A stretch of 64,000 nucleotides of DNA, from NCBI RefSeq assembly GCF_012489685.1, contig NC_080041.1, positions 104,439,760 through 104,503,759 on the forward strand. The letters are read 5' to 3'. Under the pieces are notes generated by a model. The model was not told the DNA's origin and did no database searches. It saw only the letters and a program-made list of their open reading frames with translations. Origin of the DNA: Lotus japonicus (taxonomy: Eukaryota > Streptophyta > Magnoliopsida > Fabales > Fabaceae). The position numbers and the translations under genes are program-made. Within the stretch, counting starts at the first letter, position 1; each line of letters starts with the position of its first letter. This document shows positions 31,820-42,006 of this stretch, one piece after another.

Positions 31820-33094
31820 CTATTTGTCATCTTCATTTGTCTCCACCAAGGAAATCATCAGCTGGTCATTTTCATTCGCTTGCTGAAAGTCATTAGGGAG
31901 TGATAGTAAACTCTCTCTATACAAACCACAGGGTAGTATACACTCTCTTTCCTCACCAAACATCATATGGGGTTCGGGCCATTTTGTGCTCTCATCAAGA
32001 AGCTGCCATCCTTTGTCATCAACTATCATTAATCCTCCAGAGCCGTATGAACAAAACAATTCACCATGTTTGGTGAAACATATTGGATGAATGACATCGC
32101 GGGGAATGTTGCAAGTAGAAAAAATAAATAACTTAGTCCAAGATGTCTGCACTTTATAGTCTTTCATCATCCATATCTCAGCCGTTGAATCTGTGTTACC
32201 CGGGTAACATAGGCTGAGACATTCTCCTATGACCCTCAAATAATACAAAAAATTATTTTCTAATCTCGTGACTAAAACTTGTGGCAAAGGAATTTCTGAC
32301 AAATTCCGTTGCACCAAATGAAAGGCAATAATTACATGAAGTTTGGTTTCATAAGAGGTAACCAACCAATGTAGGGCGTCGTTCAAGAAGGCCGCAATTT
32401 TGAGATAAGCACAACCCATATCCACATATTGAGCATAAGTACCCTCCTGATCAAACCAAGAATTTGTTTTCATGGAAAAAATGCGAATAATTGTATGATC
32501 ATTAGCTACTTGGTCTGGATAGGTATCATAAAAGTTCAAATGAATCACTTGCATAAGCACGAGCAAGTAGTCATCTGTTGATCTGTCATACCCAAAACCA
32601 ATTGAACACATATCAATCATCCCATCATGGTCGTCTGCAATTCTTCTCTGCTCACCGGTTGATGGATTCCATACAAAAACATCACCCAGTGGATAGGCTA
32701 CAAGAACAAACCCTCTACAAGAACCCACAAACTCAACATCGATAAAGGGGTCAAGACCATAAGACCTATATTCCATACGGGGTGGTGGAAGCGGAAGTTT
32801 GAGGTTTACTACACAAGATTCAGAATTGTGAAGTGATGCTGCATCTACATCTATGGACTCAATTTCAGATTCATTACCTTTTGTAAGACATCGATGGGTG
32901 GGTGCAGCAGCTAGGTCATAGTGAGATTTACCAAATTTGGGATCGGAAATGAGAGAATGCCACGATTTGCACACTGATTTGAAACGGAGCAGAGATCGAA
33001 CTGGTAACCTCACCAAAATCGCTGGAATCAACTCGCCAGGGAGATAGGAGAAGAGATAGGGGCTCTCCGTGCTACATTGTTGTTGTTCGTTCAT
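31820..33094 (-). CDS. F-box/kelch-repeat-type protein (F-box plus FBA domain)
   Basis: Intact single-exon gene of 424 codons on the minus strand. F-box at about residues 16-56: YLPGELIPAILVRLPVRSLL, RFKSVCKSWHSLISD. Then the standard FBA pattern: GSCRGFVLV (about 124-132), VFVWNPSTGEQRRI, IGFGYDRSTDDYLLVL, IRIFSMKTNSW, FLNDALHWLV, IIAFHLVQRNLSEIPLP, AEIWMMKDYKVQTSWTKLF and a C-terminal GLYRESLLSL block. It is the likely substrate-recognition subunit of an SCF ubiquitin ligase, similar to the many legume F-box/kelch genes of the At3g06240/At3g23880 type. Substrate unknown. Not closely related to the neighbour at 28083 beyond the domain. Confidence 0.92.
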   Translation of the reverse strand: MNEQQQCSTESPYLFSYLPGELIPAILVRLPVRSLLRFKSVCKSWHSLISDPKFGKSHYDLAAAPTHRCLTKGNESEIESIDVDAASLHNSESCVVNLKLPLPPPRMEYRSYGLDPFIDVEFVGSCRGFVLVAYPLGDVFVWNPSTGEQRRIADDHDGMIDMCSIGFGYDRSTDDYLLVLMQVIHLNFYDTYPDQVANDHTIIRIFSMKTNSWFDQEGTYAQYVDMGCAYLKIAAFLNDALHWLVTSYETKLHVIIAFHLVQRNLSEIPLPQVLVTRLENNFLYYLRVIGECLSLCYPGNTDSTAEIWMMKDYKVQTSWTKLFIFSTCNIPRDVIHPICFTKHGELFCSYGSGGLMIVDDKGWQLLDESTKWPEPHMMFGEERECILPCGLYRESLLSLPNDFQQANENDQLMISLVETNEDDK

Positions 33095-34020
33095 CTTTCT
33101 TCGTTGAAATTTTGTTCTCCAGTGAGTGAGGCTGAATTTGAACGATGAACAAAAAGACCCTTTGTAAACTCAATTGAATACCACTGTGGAATCCACCAAT
33201 CACATTTCACCACCTTTAACTACTCAATTGCAGAAACCCGAGGAATCTAGCCGTTCAAAGAGCCTCTGCCTACTCTTAATCTTAACTCACTTGAGTAATA
33301 AACTTGTGGAGTAGTCAAATCGATAAAAAATTTGCTTTTAATTTATATACACTTATTTCTTTTAGAATTTAGACAACGTTAAAATTGAAAAGAATCATAA
33401 TTTCAGCAATGAATACTCAAGTCTTAACCAAAAATAATGATGAGACTATAAGCACTCTCATCCAGATAAAACAAGAATGAGGACGAAAATTGGAAAAAAA
33501 TAAGTACATAAGGAAACTTGTTCCACAAATTTTAAAAGCCTGCTTCATTTGAAAAAATATATAATTCTAATTCCATTTCCCGATTTTGCTAATAATTACA
33601 ATAATGTTATCTTGTTTTCATTTTATTTTCTCTTTTAAAGTAATTGTTAACACGGAAAATATTTTGTCAAAAAAGAGGCAGGCCCTAAGGATTTAGAAAT
33701 CGTCCCTCAGAATCAATAAGTATATGCTCACACTTGAATTCCACTTATACCGTCGAGAAAACAAAGAAAGTGAGAGAAATGTGATATATGATATGTAATG
33801 TAATAGAAAAAGAAGAAAGAAATAGAAAGAGAAATGAGTGAAAATGAAATTAAAGAAAAGAAGACTGCGGATGAATCAAAACCCCCTTGATAATATCTAA
33901 ACATAGAATACAAATTTCATTGTTGTTTATTCATGCGATAAATTTAGCAGAGTAAGGACTAACTGTCACAAGTCAGCCTACAATACCAGTTGTCAATGAA
34001 GAAAGGAAAATGCAGGATCA
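33095..34020. other. 5' flank of the F-box gene and intergenic DNA
   Basis: No gene recognised. The last three bases before the CACTA tip (TCA) are the expected position of its 3-bp target duplication; the partner is outside view. Confidence 0.4.
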
Positions 34021-34309
34021 CACTACTAGAAAAAGGACTTTTCACATCAGCTATTTCACATCGGTGGATAAATTAACTGATGTAAAAGATAACGCGGTGG
34101 CAATATTGAAATTATATTGAACTTTTATGAGAGTTTTCACATCGGTTGGGAATATGTCTGATGTGAAAAGTAATTAGTAAACATTTTTTACAACGGTTGT
34201 TAGAATAAGCAATGTGAAAGCTAAATGCGGTGGCATTTTTGAAATTATAATGAAATACTTTTCACATCGGTTATAATATAACCGTTGGGAAACGTCACTT
34301 TTTCTTTAG

Positions 34310-34344
34310 TTTTCACATCGGTTATAGTATAACCGATGTGAAAA
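34310..34344. repeat. 35-bp subterminal palindrome of the CACTA element
   Basis: Near-perfect palindrome around CATCGGTTATAGTATAACCG, one of several copies at 34045-34400. CACTA transposase-binding proteins recognise subterminal repeats; the assignment is by position. Confidence 0.7.
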
Positions 34345-37300
34345 GTCTCTCTTTTCTTTAGTTTTCACATTGGTTATAATATAACCATTGGGAAAACTCT
34401 CTCTTTTCTTTAGTTTTTACACAGGGTACAAAGGATTAGAAAACGTTGAAAGCTTTCTTCCTCTTTTGTCGCCTACGCTCTCATTCTCTTTCGTCGTTGC
34501 TCGCCGTCGCTCGTGCGTTGTGCAGCTCCTGTTTCGCCTTGTCTCGTCGTCGCTTACCGTTCACCTCACTCTCATTCTCTCTCGGTCTCCAATTCCCTTG
34601 CTCCGCTTCCGCCGTTGCTCGTCGTCGCTCGTGCAGCTCTGTGCTCCACTTTGATTCCTTGCGTTAAGGTGCGTTGCTTCCTTGTTCTTTGTTTAGGTCA
34701 ATTGCTCTGTGCTTTTCAATTTTTGCTTCGTCTCAGTTTTAGGGTTTGTGCTCCAGCTCCCAGGCTTTTGTATGCATTCGTTTGCTTGACCTCAGAAAAC
34801 CCTATTGTCTTGCTTGATTAGGGTTTAATTTGTTTAGTAGAAAATTTTCTGTGGTTTGTTTGAGAATTTGACTAATGAGAAATGTGGTTTTGATGATTTT
34901 ACGTGTGTTTCTGGAATTTAGGGTAAGGTTATCAACTGGATCTGTTTTCAAAACCACTTTGAGGTTCTTTTGTTGAAATAATAGTAGTTTCATTGTTTAG
35001 CAACGAAATCTCGAGACGAAAGAGGCATGGCTTTCTGAGCTAGGCTGTTCATGGCTAAGCCACAATGTTCATTCATTAGCATGCCCTGTGCTGTTCAAAA
35101 TTGGAAATTCCTTAATCAGCTGCTTTAGCTTATGATTTTATGTTTATAGTCAGTTTCACTAAATTCCAGCCTCCTTTTATTTGTTAATACCCCACAAGCT
35201 GGAAAGTATATGGTAAGTACTCCCATCTTGGAAAGAAGAGAAAAGGGATGGGAGTTTAAGGGTTTAGGAGCAAGTCTGCCAATTGAGCATGAATAGAGAT
35301 AGGTAGTAATATTAGTAAGTGAAAAAGACCAACTTGTAAATAGATAGGCAGTAAGTGAAAAATGCCAACTTGTAAACAAACAACATGATAATCAATTTCG
35401 ATATGCTCTGTGAGTTCATGAAAACTTGGATTGAAAATGATGTGGCAAGCAGATTGGCTATTACAATCAGTACAATTTAACAGGCATAAATGTGGGCTTA
35501 GTGGTTTTTAGGTCAACTGCTATGCAAGTGAAAGGCGTACAGGTATTTCTTGTTGGGTATATATGGTCATGGGGTTGTTTTTTTCCATCAGTTATTAGCT
35601 TGTTTGTGGTGGGGTGTTTGGTTTCTGGTTCTTCTTTTGGACCTCTTTGCTTTGGAACTTTTAAGTATATCCTGTTTGTGGTGGGGTGTTTGGTTTCTGG
35701 TTCTGCTATGTCAGTGTTTTTGATTTGTTATTTGAGCAGAGTTTTGTCAAGTGAAGACTTCACACATTGGTGCATAATCATATTCTGGGGAAAATAAATA
35801 TCCTGTTAGAGAGAAGAGAGGGAAAATACTACTAGGGGGAGTATAAAGTATCATGTAAGTTAAAGAAAAAGAGAGGATACAACAAGGAACAAGGGCATAG
35901 GCTGCCCATTATGTTTTCAGATGGTAGCTCCCTTGAAACAGCTAGGTGCAGAAAACTAAAACTAAAAAAACACTATATCATGCCATCATGGGGAGAAAAA
36001 GTGATTTTTGATAGCAATGCTAGTGGGGGGGGGGGTTCCTCTACGATTAAGAAAGCTGAAAGCATGAACCATAGATAGAAACTGAAAATCGAAGCCAGTT
36101 TGATTTAGTGTTTTCATAAAAATTTAGCTATTTTTTAAAATAAAAATCACTTTTGTTAATTTTTAATGTGCTTGTTTAAGCTTTTGGGGAAAACTGAAAT
36201 CTGGTAAAATCGAACCCAAACTTTGTGGCAGTACTCAACAGTTGCTCGTGTTCTTTGTTTCCTTGCGTTGCTTCCTTGTTCTCTGTTTCCTTGCGTTGCT
36301 TCCTGTGTCTTGTTCTCTGTTTCCTTGTGTGTTGTGTAACTGAACACTCTGTGTTCTTTGTACAGCATCCCTTGCAGAAGCTGAAGCAGAAGCTCTGAGA
36401 TTCACTGGCTTCACTTGCAGATTGTAAGCATCCCAAAACAGCTGAAGATTTTCTTAAGCCCACAACCACAAGAAACCCCAAGGTTTGATACCTCAATTTT
36501 TCTTTTTTTTTTGTTGTTAATTCTTACTTGATCTAGTGAAAAAGTAAAACCAATGAATCCAATTTTTCCTCTTCATTTCATCTTGCAGGCGAAGCTATTG
36601 AGATTTGGATGCTTCTCTGAAATTCTTCCTTCATCTTGATTCAACATGTGGATTGTTAGATGAGCACAAGGTAAGGCTCCCTTCATCCTGATTCAGCATG
36701 TATGTGTGTGTGTGTGTATCTCAGAAAATTTGAGGTTTTAAGTGGCTTCCCAATAAAACTGGAAAATAGTAGTTTGGTGTTTCTTACCTTGATTGGGGTT
36801 TTCAGTATTCACTTATCTCTAAAATTTGGTGTGAATGTTGCGTGTCTCTAGATTGTCTTAGCCTGTAACATTCCTGATATGACAATCTCAATTAAGATGT
36901 AAGTTGTATAGCCCATATATCCCATGGTGAGGGTACCCCTGTAGCTATGTTGCATCGTTGGAAGCAAATGTCTAATGGTAGCCGCTATTTAATCTGGCGA
37001 TCTTATTTACATTAAATCCAAGTAGTTCCAACTTTTGCTATCCATCTGCGAAGTGATGTTAGTGATAAGCCATAACTGCATAAGATGATATTTATGTGAT
37101 AGTGATTATTGACAAAAGAAACTGATTGGTACTTGTTCCCCTGTACAAGAAACTGATTGGTACTTGCTATTTTATATAACATGTAAAGCACACACTGTTG
37201 CTATGGTTTTTGCCACAAACATGACATAGGTTTGTTTAAGCCTTGCTGACTAGTGTTGGGTCATTTTCTTATCTGATAGCGGTGGGCAGTAGATTATGCA

Positions 37301-37555
37301 ATTAGAGTGTGTTGTGTAATTGCTAGGTTCTATCTTTGTTTCTTTGTTGGGTTATTGTGTCACTGTGTTAGTTTTCCAGATATTAGTTGGCTCTTGTGCT
37401 AACCTTTTCTTCTCATTTTCATGAACCTTGCCTCTTCATTCAAGCATCTTCTTAAAGTGATTCTTAGAAGTGATTATGATGCTTTCTATATAAGAATCAA
37501 TTAGATTTCTGATTCAGGAGTGATTTAATTTCACTTATTGTGGGTGGCATGACAG

Positions 37556-37680
37556 GATTTCTGGTGAGAACAAGCATTATGTCATACCAACCAATCCTCT
37601 GTTGTCGTCTTGCATTCCTGGAGGTTCTTCAAGTGGTTCAGCTCTAGCGGTTGCTGTTGGCCTAGTTGACTTTGCTATTG
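37556..37680 (+). pseudogene. Captured amidase-signature exon, copy 1
   Basis: The exon (CATGACAG acceptor, GTGAGT donor) encodes SGENKHYVIPTNPL, then IPGGSSSGSALAVAVGLVD. GGSSSGSA is the amidase signature, with the cis-Ser and nucleophile Ser region of the Ser-Ser-Lys triad. The context resembles plant AMI1/TOC64-type amidases. No other amidase exons were found, so it is one exon carried inside the CACTA element and is not functional alone. Confidence 0.75.
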
Positions 37681-38099
37681 GTGAGTTTACTTGGTTACCA
37701 CTTTCATGTTCCATCATTCATTTCAAAAATGCTAATCTGTCCATTTATTTATTGCCTTTCCATGTTTTTGTTATTTATCAGACGTCTCAGATTTACACCT
37801 TCCTCTTCATGAATTCGGCGAACTCTTCCAGCCACTCTAGCTCCGGCAAACTATTCCGGCCATTGCAAAACTCTTCCATCTTGCTGTAAGTTTGTTTTCA
37901 CTTTAAAACTATTTTCTAAAATTGGCTCTGAATTCGTGATTTGTTTTTTGGCTTATTTAATTTGAATGCTTGTTCATGTTCGATTTTTTACAATTAATTT
38001 TTAGGTTGTCTTTAGCTTATCATTTGAAAAATGTTGATGAGTTTGGTTCTAGGGTCACAATTCTTTAATTTAGTATGTGATAATTTGCAGAACGTAGTT

Positions 38100-38272
38100 A
38101 TGGATCGTAGTTGGATGAGAGCTAATCGATTAAGTGATGAGTTTGATAATGGAGTGGTTGAATTTCTAGAATTTGCTGAAAAGAATCTTCCGAACAATAA
38201 GGGAGTTTTTCCATGTCCTTGTGTTTCTTGTGGGAGAAGTTTTTGGAGCATCGAAATACCCCTGCATTTAAG
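38100..38272 (+). CDS. CACTA transposase (TNP2-type) first coding exon, copy 1, truncated
   Basis: The ATG (38100) after a TTTGCAG acceptor opens MDRSWMRANRLSDEF, VEFLEFAEKN and CPCVSCG. This is the N-terminal transposase-associated domain of plant En/Spm TNP2 proteins, with its Cys cluster. The exon ends at AAG/GTTAGT (38272). The rest of the transposase is not seen because the SIRE element begins 545 bases later; the remainder may lie beyond the retrotransposon. Just downstream are two imperfect copies of a GGTGCTGAGCGC..GACAGAA unit (38363-38490). Confidence 0.75.
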
Positions 38273-38816
38273 GTTAGTATTAATAATATTTTTCTTTTCT
38301 TGCATTGATTCTTGCATTAATAATATTTTTCTGTTCTTGCATTAATACCCTATCTGTTGAAAAGGTGCTGAGCGCCTCCAAAGTGTGCTGGGCGCCCTTT
38401 TGACAGAACTTCCATTTTCCTCTTCTGTGGCAATGGTGCTGAGCGCTCTTCAAGGGTGCTGAGCGCCTTTTTGACAGAAGCCTTCAAAACTATCCACTTC
38501 TCTATCAACTCTTGTATTCCTTCCTAATCACCTTCCTACACCAACAATTGAGATTGGAATCATATATAAAACATCTTCTAAATCAAAACTCTCATTTCTA
38601 TAAATTCTAATCAAAATGGGGTCAATTTACTAGAGATTTTTCATTGATACAACAGATAAGTGCCCTTAGCTAAGCATAAAAAATGGTAAATTTGGCACTT
38701 ATCAATATTCATGTCCTAAAATTGATTTGCTTTCTTTTCATTTCATTTCTTCAATTTTCTTAATTGAAATGTTTACCATGTAAGTAGTCTACTACAGTTT
38801 TAGGACATCTTGTCCT

Positions 38817-40023
38817 TGTAAGATCAAGTTTTGATCTAGTAGTACAACTCTATGTTTTGATGATTACAAGTTAACCTTTTGATATGAACAATTGTGGTAC
38901 TCTAACGTGTTTTTCTGAGTGTGCTATTTACAGGCTCTGACCTCAACTCAATCTCACACAAATCAGAAGCACTTTGTATAAAGAGCGACCCAAGCAACGC
39001 TTTCGCATTCACCATGTTCAGTATGAACAGTGGAAAAGCTTCAGAAGTTCTGAAGTTATACAAACTCTGATGTGGACTCAGTCACTAGAAGTTCTGAAGA
39101 TCCAGAAAGTCTGATAACCAAGAAACACTGAAGGCTCAGATATTCTGATGGTGTAGAAGACTCTGAAGATCCAGAAGCTGATTAGTGAAATTCTGATGTC
39201 CAGAAGCAAGATACTCTGAAGACCATGTACTTCCCTCTGAGTTCAGAATCAGAAGAAACAATGGTCAGAGGATCTGGGCTTTCCCTCTGACTCTGATCAA
39301 CCGGCTTCACAAGTTCCAACATGAAGCTTTCTCCTTATCAGAAGTCTCCTAGGTTTAAAGGTCAAGTCGCTATCCAAGTACAAAAGCAACTGTACCTCCC
39401 TGACGACCTACCTAACAGTCTCAGACATAGCAGAAGCTGGATTTTCCAGAACTGCCCTCCAACGGTAGCATTTCCCATGCAACGCTCAACCCTAATCCTT
39501 GGAGTATATAAAGAGGCTGAAGACTGAAAGAAGCGGCTAGAAGCATTCACATACGCGCAAGACATTTCAAATTCTTCTAAGCTTTCTTTCATCTGAAATT
39601 CATTGAGTTTACTATTATCTTTTTAAGAAGCAAATCTCTTGTAAACAATTCTTTGATAAACAGTTTGTTTAGTTCCTTTAGGAGATCAAGGTTGATCGGA
39701 TCCTAGAGAAGACTAAGAGAGTGAATCTTAGTGTGAGCTAAGTCAGTGTAATTGTTAGTCACTTGTAGGTTTCAAGTGCAGTTGTAACTCTTACCTGATT
39801 AGTGGATTGCCTTCATTCTAAGAAGGAAGAAATCACCTTAACGGGTGGACTGGAGTAGCTTGAGTGATTTATCAAGTGAACCAGGATAAAATCCTTGTGT
39901 GCTTTTCTATCTCTTATCTTTAGCACTTAAGTTCTCGAAAGATTTATCAAAATCTTTAAGATTGAAGCTTTATCTTGAAAACGTTATTCAAACCCCCCCT
40001 TTCTACCGTTTTTCATACCTTCA
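38817..40023 (+). repeat. SIRE-lineage Copia 5' LTR, copy 1
   Basis: Begins TGTAAGATCAAGTTTTGATC (with a palindromic AGATCAA..TTGATCT) and ends CATACCTTCA just before the primer site; about 1.2 kb, usual for SIRE elements. A TATA box (TATATAAA, 39505-39512) precedes an RNA start near 39540. The left limit is inferred from the TG rule because no second LTR of the same element is visible. Confidence 0.6.
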
Positions 40024-40025
40024 AT

Positions 40026-40037
40026 TGGTATCAGAGC
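40026..40037 (+). other. Primer-binding site (initiator Met-tRNA), copy 1
   Basis: TGGTATCAGAGC, complementary to the 3' end of plant initiator Met-tRNA, two bases after the LTR end. Confidence 0.9.
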
Positions 40038-40095
40038 GCAAGTTCTGATTACCACACCTAACAGTGTTCAGTGATCCGGGCCGGTGTGAAAAACA

Positions 40096-42006
40096 ATGGC
40101 TGCCACCACCAGTGAAACTCAAAGAGATGGTTACAATGCAAAGCCTCCTATGTTCGACGGTCAAAGGTTCGAATATTGGAAAGATAGACTGGAAAGTTTC
40201 TTTCTGGGTTTCGATGCAGATCTCTGGGATATTATTGTGGATGGCTACGAGCGTCCAGTTGATGCAGATGGCAAGAAGATCCCAAGGTCAGAGATGACTG
40301 CAGATCAAAAGAAGCCGTACTCACAACATCACAAAGCAAGAGCAATTCTTCTAAGTGCTATTTCCTATGAAGAGTACCAGAAGATTACAGATCGTGAGTT
40401 TGCGAAAGGTATTTTCGAATCTCTGAAGATGTCTCATGAAGGAAACAAGAAAGTCAAAGAATCAAAGGCATTGTCTTTGATCCAAAAGTATGAATCCTTC
40501 ATCATGGAGCCAAATGAGTCCATTGAAGAAATGTTCTCCAGATTTCAGTTGCTTGTAGCTGGCATACGACCTCTCAACAAGAGCTACACAACAAAAGATC
40601 ATGTCATAAGGGTCATCAGGTGTCTTCCTGAAAGTTGGATGCCTTTAGTGACTTCAATAGAGCTCACGAGAGATGTTGAGAATATGAGTTTAGAAGAACT
40701 CATCAGCATTTTGAAATGCCATGAGCTGAAGCGCTCAGAGATGCAAGATCTGAGGAAAAAGTCCATAGCCTTGAAATCTAAATCTGAAAAGGCTAAGGCT
40801 GAGAAGTCAAAAGCTCTTCAAGCTGATGAAGAGGAATCTGAAGAAGCATCGGAAGATTCTGATGAAGATGAGCTGACTCTGATCTCCAAGAGACTCAATC
40901 GCATCTGGAAGCACAGGCAGAGCAAATACAAAGGCTCTGGAAAGGCAAAAGGAAAGTCTGAATCCTCAGGTCAGAAGAAGTCCTCACTTAAGGAAGTCAC
41001 ATGCTTTGAGTGCAAAGAATCAGGGCACTACAAAAGTGACTGTCCAAAGTTGAAGAAGGACAAGAAGCCAAAAAAGCACTTCAAGACAAAGAAGAGTCTG
41101 ATGGTGACATTTGATGAATCAGAGTCAGAGGATGTTGACTCTGATGGTGAAGTCCAAGGACTCATGGCTATTGTCAAAGACAAGGAAGCAGAGTCAAAGG
41201 GAGCTGTTGACTCTGACTCAGAATCAGAAAGAGATCCTAACTCAGACGATGAAAATGAGGTATTCACTTCTTTCTCTACCTCTGAACTGAAACATGCATT
41301 GTCTGATATCATGGATAAGTATAACTCCTTATTGTCTAAGCATAAGAAGCTGAAAAAGGACTTATCTGCTGTTTCCAAGACTCCTTCTGAACATGAGAAA
41401 ATTATTTCTGATTTGAAAAATGATAATCATGCTTTGATCAATTCTAACTCTGTGCTTAAGAACCAGATTGCTAAGTTAGAAGAAATTGTTGCTTGTGATG
41501 CCTCTGATTGTAGAAATGAGTCTAAGTATGAAAAGTCTTTTCAAAGATTCCTAGCTAAAAGCGTGGATAGAAGCTTAATGGCTTCAATGATCTATGGCGT
41601 AAGCAGAAATGGAATGCATGGCATTGGCTATTCTAAACCAATTAGAAATGAGCCCTCTGTGTCTAAAGCTAAATCCTTGTATGAATGCTTTGTTCCCTCT
41701 GGTACCATATTGCCTGATCCTTTACCTGCTAAAGTTGCTAAAAACCCTCTTAAAAAGGGATCCTTCTCTATGTCTAAATATCATGCAAATATTCCTTTAA
41801 AATATCATGTTGAGACACTCAAGGTGATCAGAACCTCTGGGGTAACTAACAAGAAAGGACCCAGAAAGTGGGTACCTAAGGACAAGATTATCTATGTTGC
41901 AGATATCCTTGATAGCTCCACTGAAACACCAATCATGGTATCTGGACAGTGGATGCTCGCGTCACATGACGGGAGAAAGGCGTATGTTCCAAGAGCTGAA
42001 ACTTAA
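40096..42006 (+). CDS. gag: SIRE-type Gag, copy 1
   Basis: 636 codons from an ATG 59 bases after the primer site. The N-terminal part (about 15-210) has the Copia Gag pattern: [15 protein letters not shown], then ..[19 protein letters not shown] and ..LPESW. A basic/acidic linker follows, then a zinc knuckle [14 protein letters not shown] at residues 303-316 (CX2CX4HX4C), then a long coiled-coil-like Ser/Glu/Lys-rich tail. It packages the RNA into the cytoplasmic particle. The C-terminal 37 codons overlap the pol frame. Identical to the copy at 48627. Confidence 0.9.
   Translation: MAATTSETQRDGYNAKPPMFDGQRFEYWKDRLESFFLGFDADLWDIIVDGYERPVDADGKKIPRSEMTADQKKPYSQHHKARAILLSAISYEEYQKITDREFAKGIFESLKMSHEGNKKVKESKALSLIQKYESFIMEPNESIEEMFSRFQLLVAGIRPLNKSYTTKDHVIRVIRCLPESWMPLVTSIELTRDVENMSLEELISILKCHELKRSEMQDLRKKSIALKSKSEKAKAEKSKALQADEEESEEASEDSDEDELTLISKRLNRIWKHRQSKYKGSGKAKGKSESSGQKKSSLKEVTCFECKESGHYKSDCPKLKKDKKPKKHFKTKKSLMVTFDESESEDVDSDGEVQGLMAIVKDKEAESKGAVDSDSESERDPNSDDENEVFTSFSTSELKHALSDIMDKYNSLLSKHKKLKKDLSAVSKTPSEHEKIISDLKNDNHALINSNSVLKNQIAKLEEIVACDASDCRNESKYEKSFQRFLAKSVDRSLMASMIYGVSRNGMHGIGYSKPIRNEPSVSKAKSLYECFVPSGTILPDPLPAKVAKNPLKKGSFSMSKYHANIPLKYHVETLKVIRTSGVTNKKGPRKWVPKDKIIYVADILDSSTETPIMVSGQWMLASHDGRKAYVPRAET

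Larger units (their letters stand above)
34021..38816 (+). mobile_element. CACTA/EnSpm transposon, left part, with captured gene sequence
   Basis: The element starts CACTACTAGAAAAAGG, the classic CACTA tip. A subterminal array follows (34040-34400) of TTTTCACATCGGTTATA..-type motifs, several as palindromes. A GC-richer block from about 34440 looks like a promoter/leader. Intron/exon-like DNA follows: short exons with good splice sites near 36366-36427, 36590-36670, 37556-37680 (amidase fragment) and 37783-37886, then the transposase first exon at 38091-38272. At about 38817 a SIRE retrotransposon interrupts it. The right end of the CACTA element is not in the window. Confidence 0.8.

Noticed and set aside
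34388..34821. Leu/Ser/Arg-rich ORFs in the CACTA leader
   Set aside because: Three overlapping frames of a CTCGTCG-rich leader, none with a domain; better seen as promoter/5' UTR.
36156..36496. Minus-strand ORFs with repeated KQRTR/ETENK (and copies at 44.7 and 56.5 kb)
   Set aside because: They are antisense readings of a TTGTTTCCTTGCGTTGCTTC tandem repeat; copied only because the block is duplicated.
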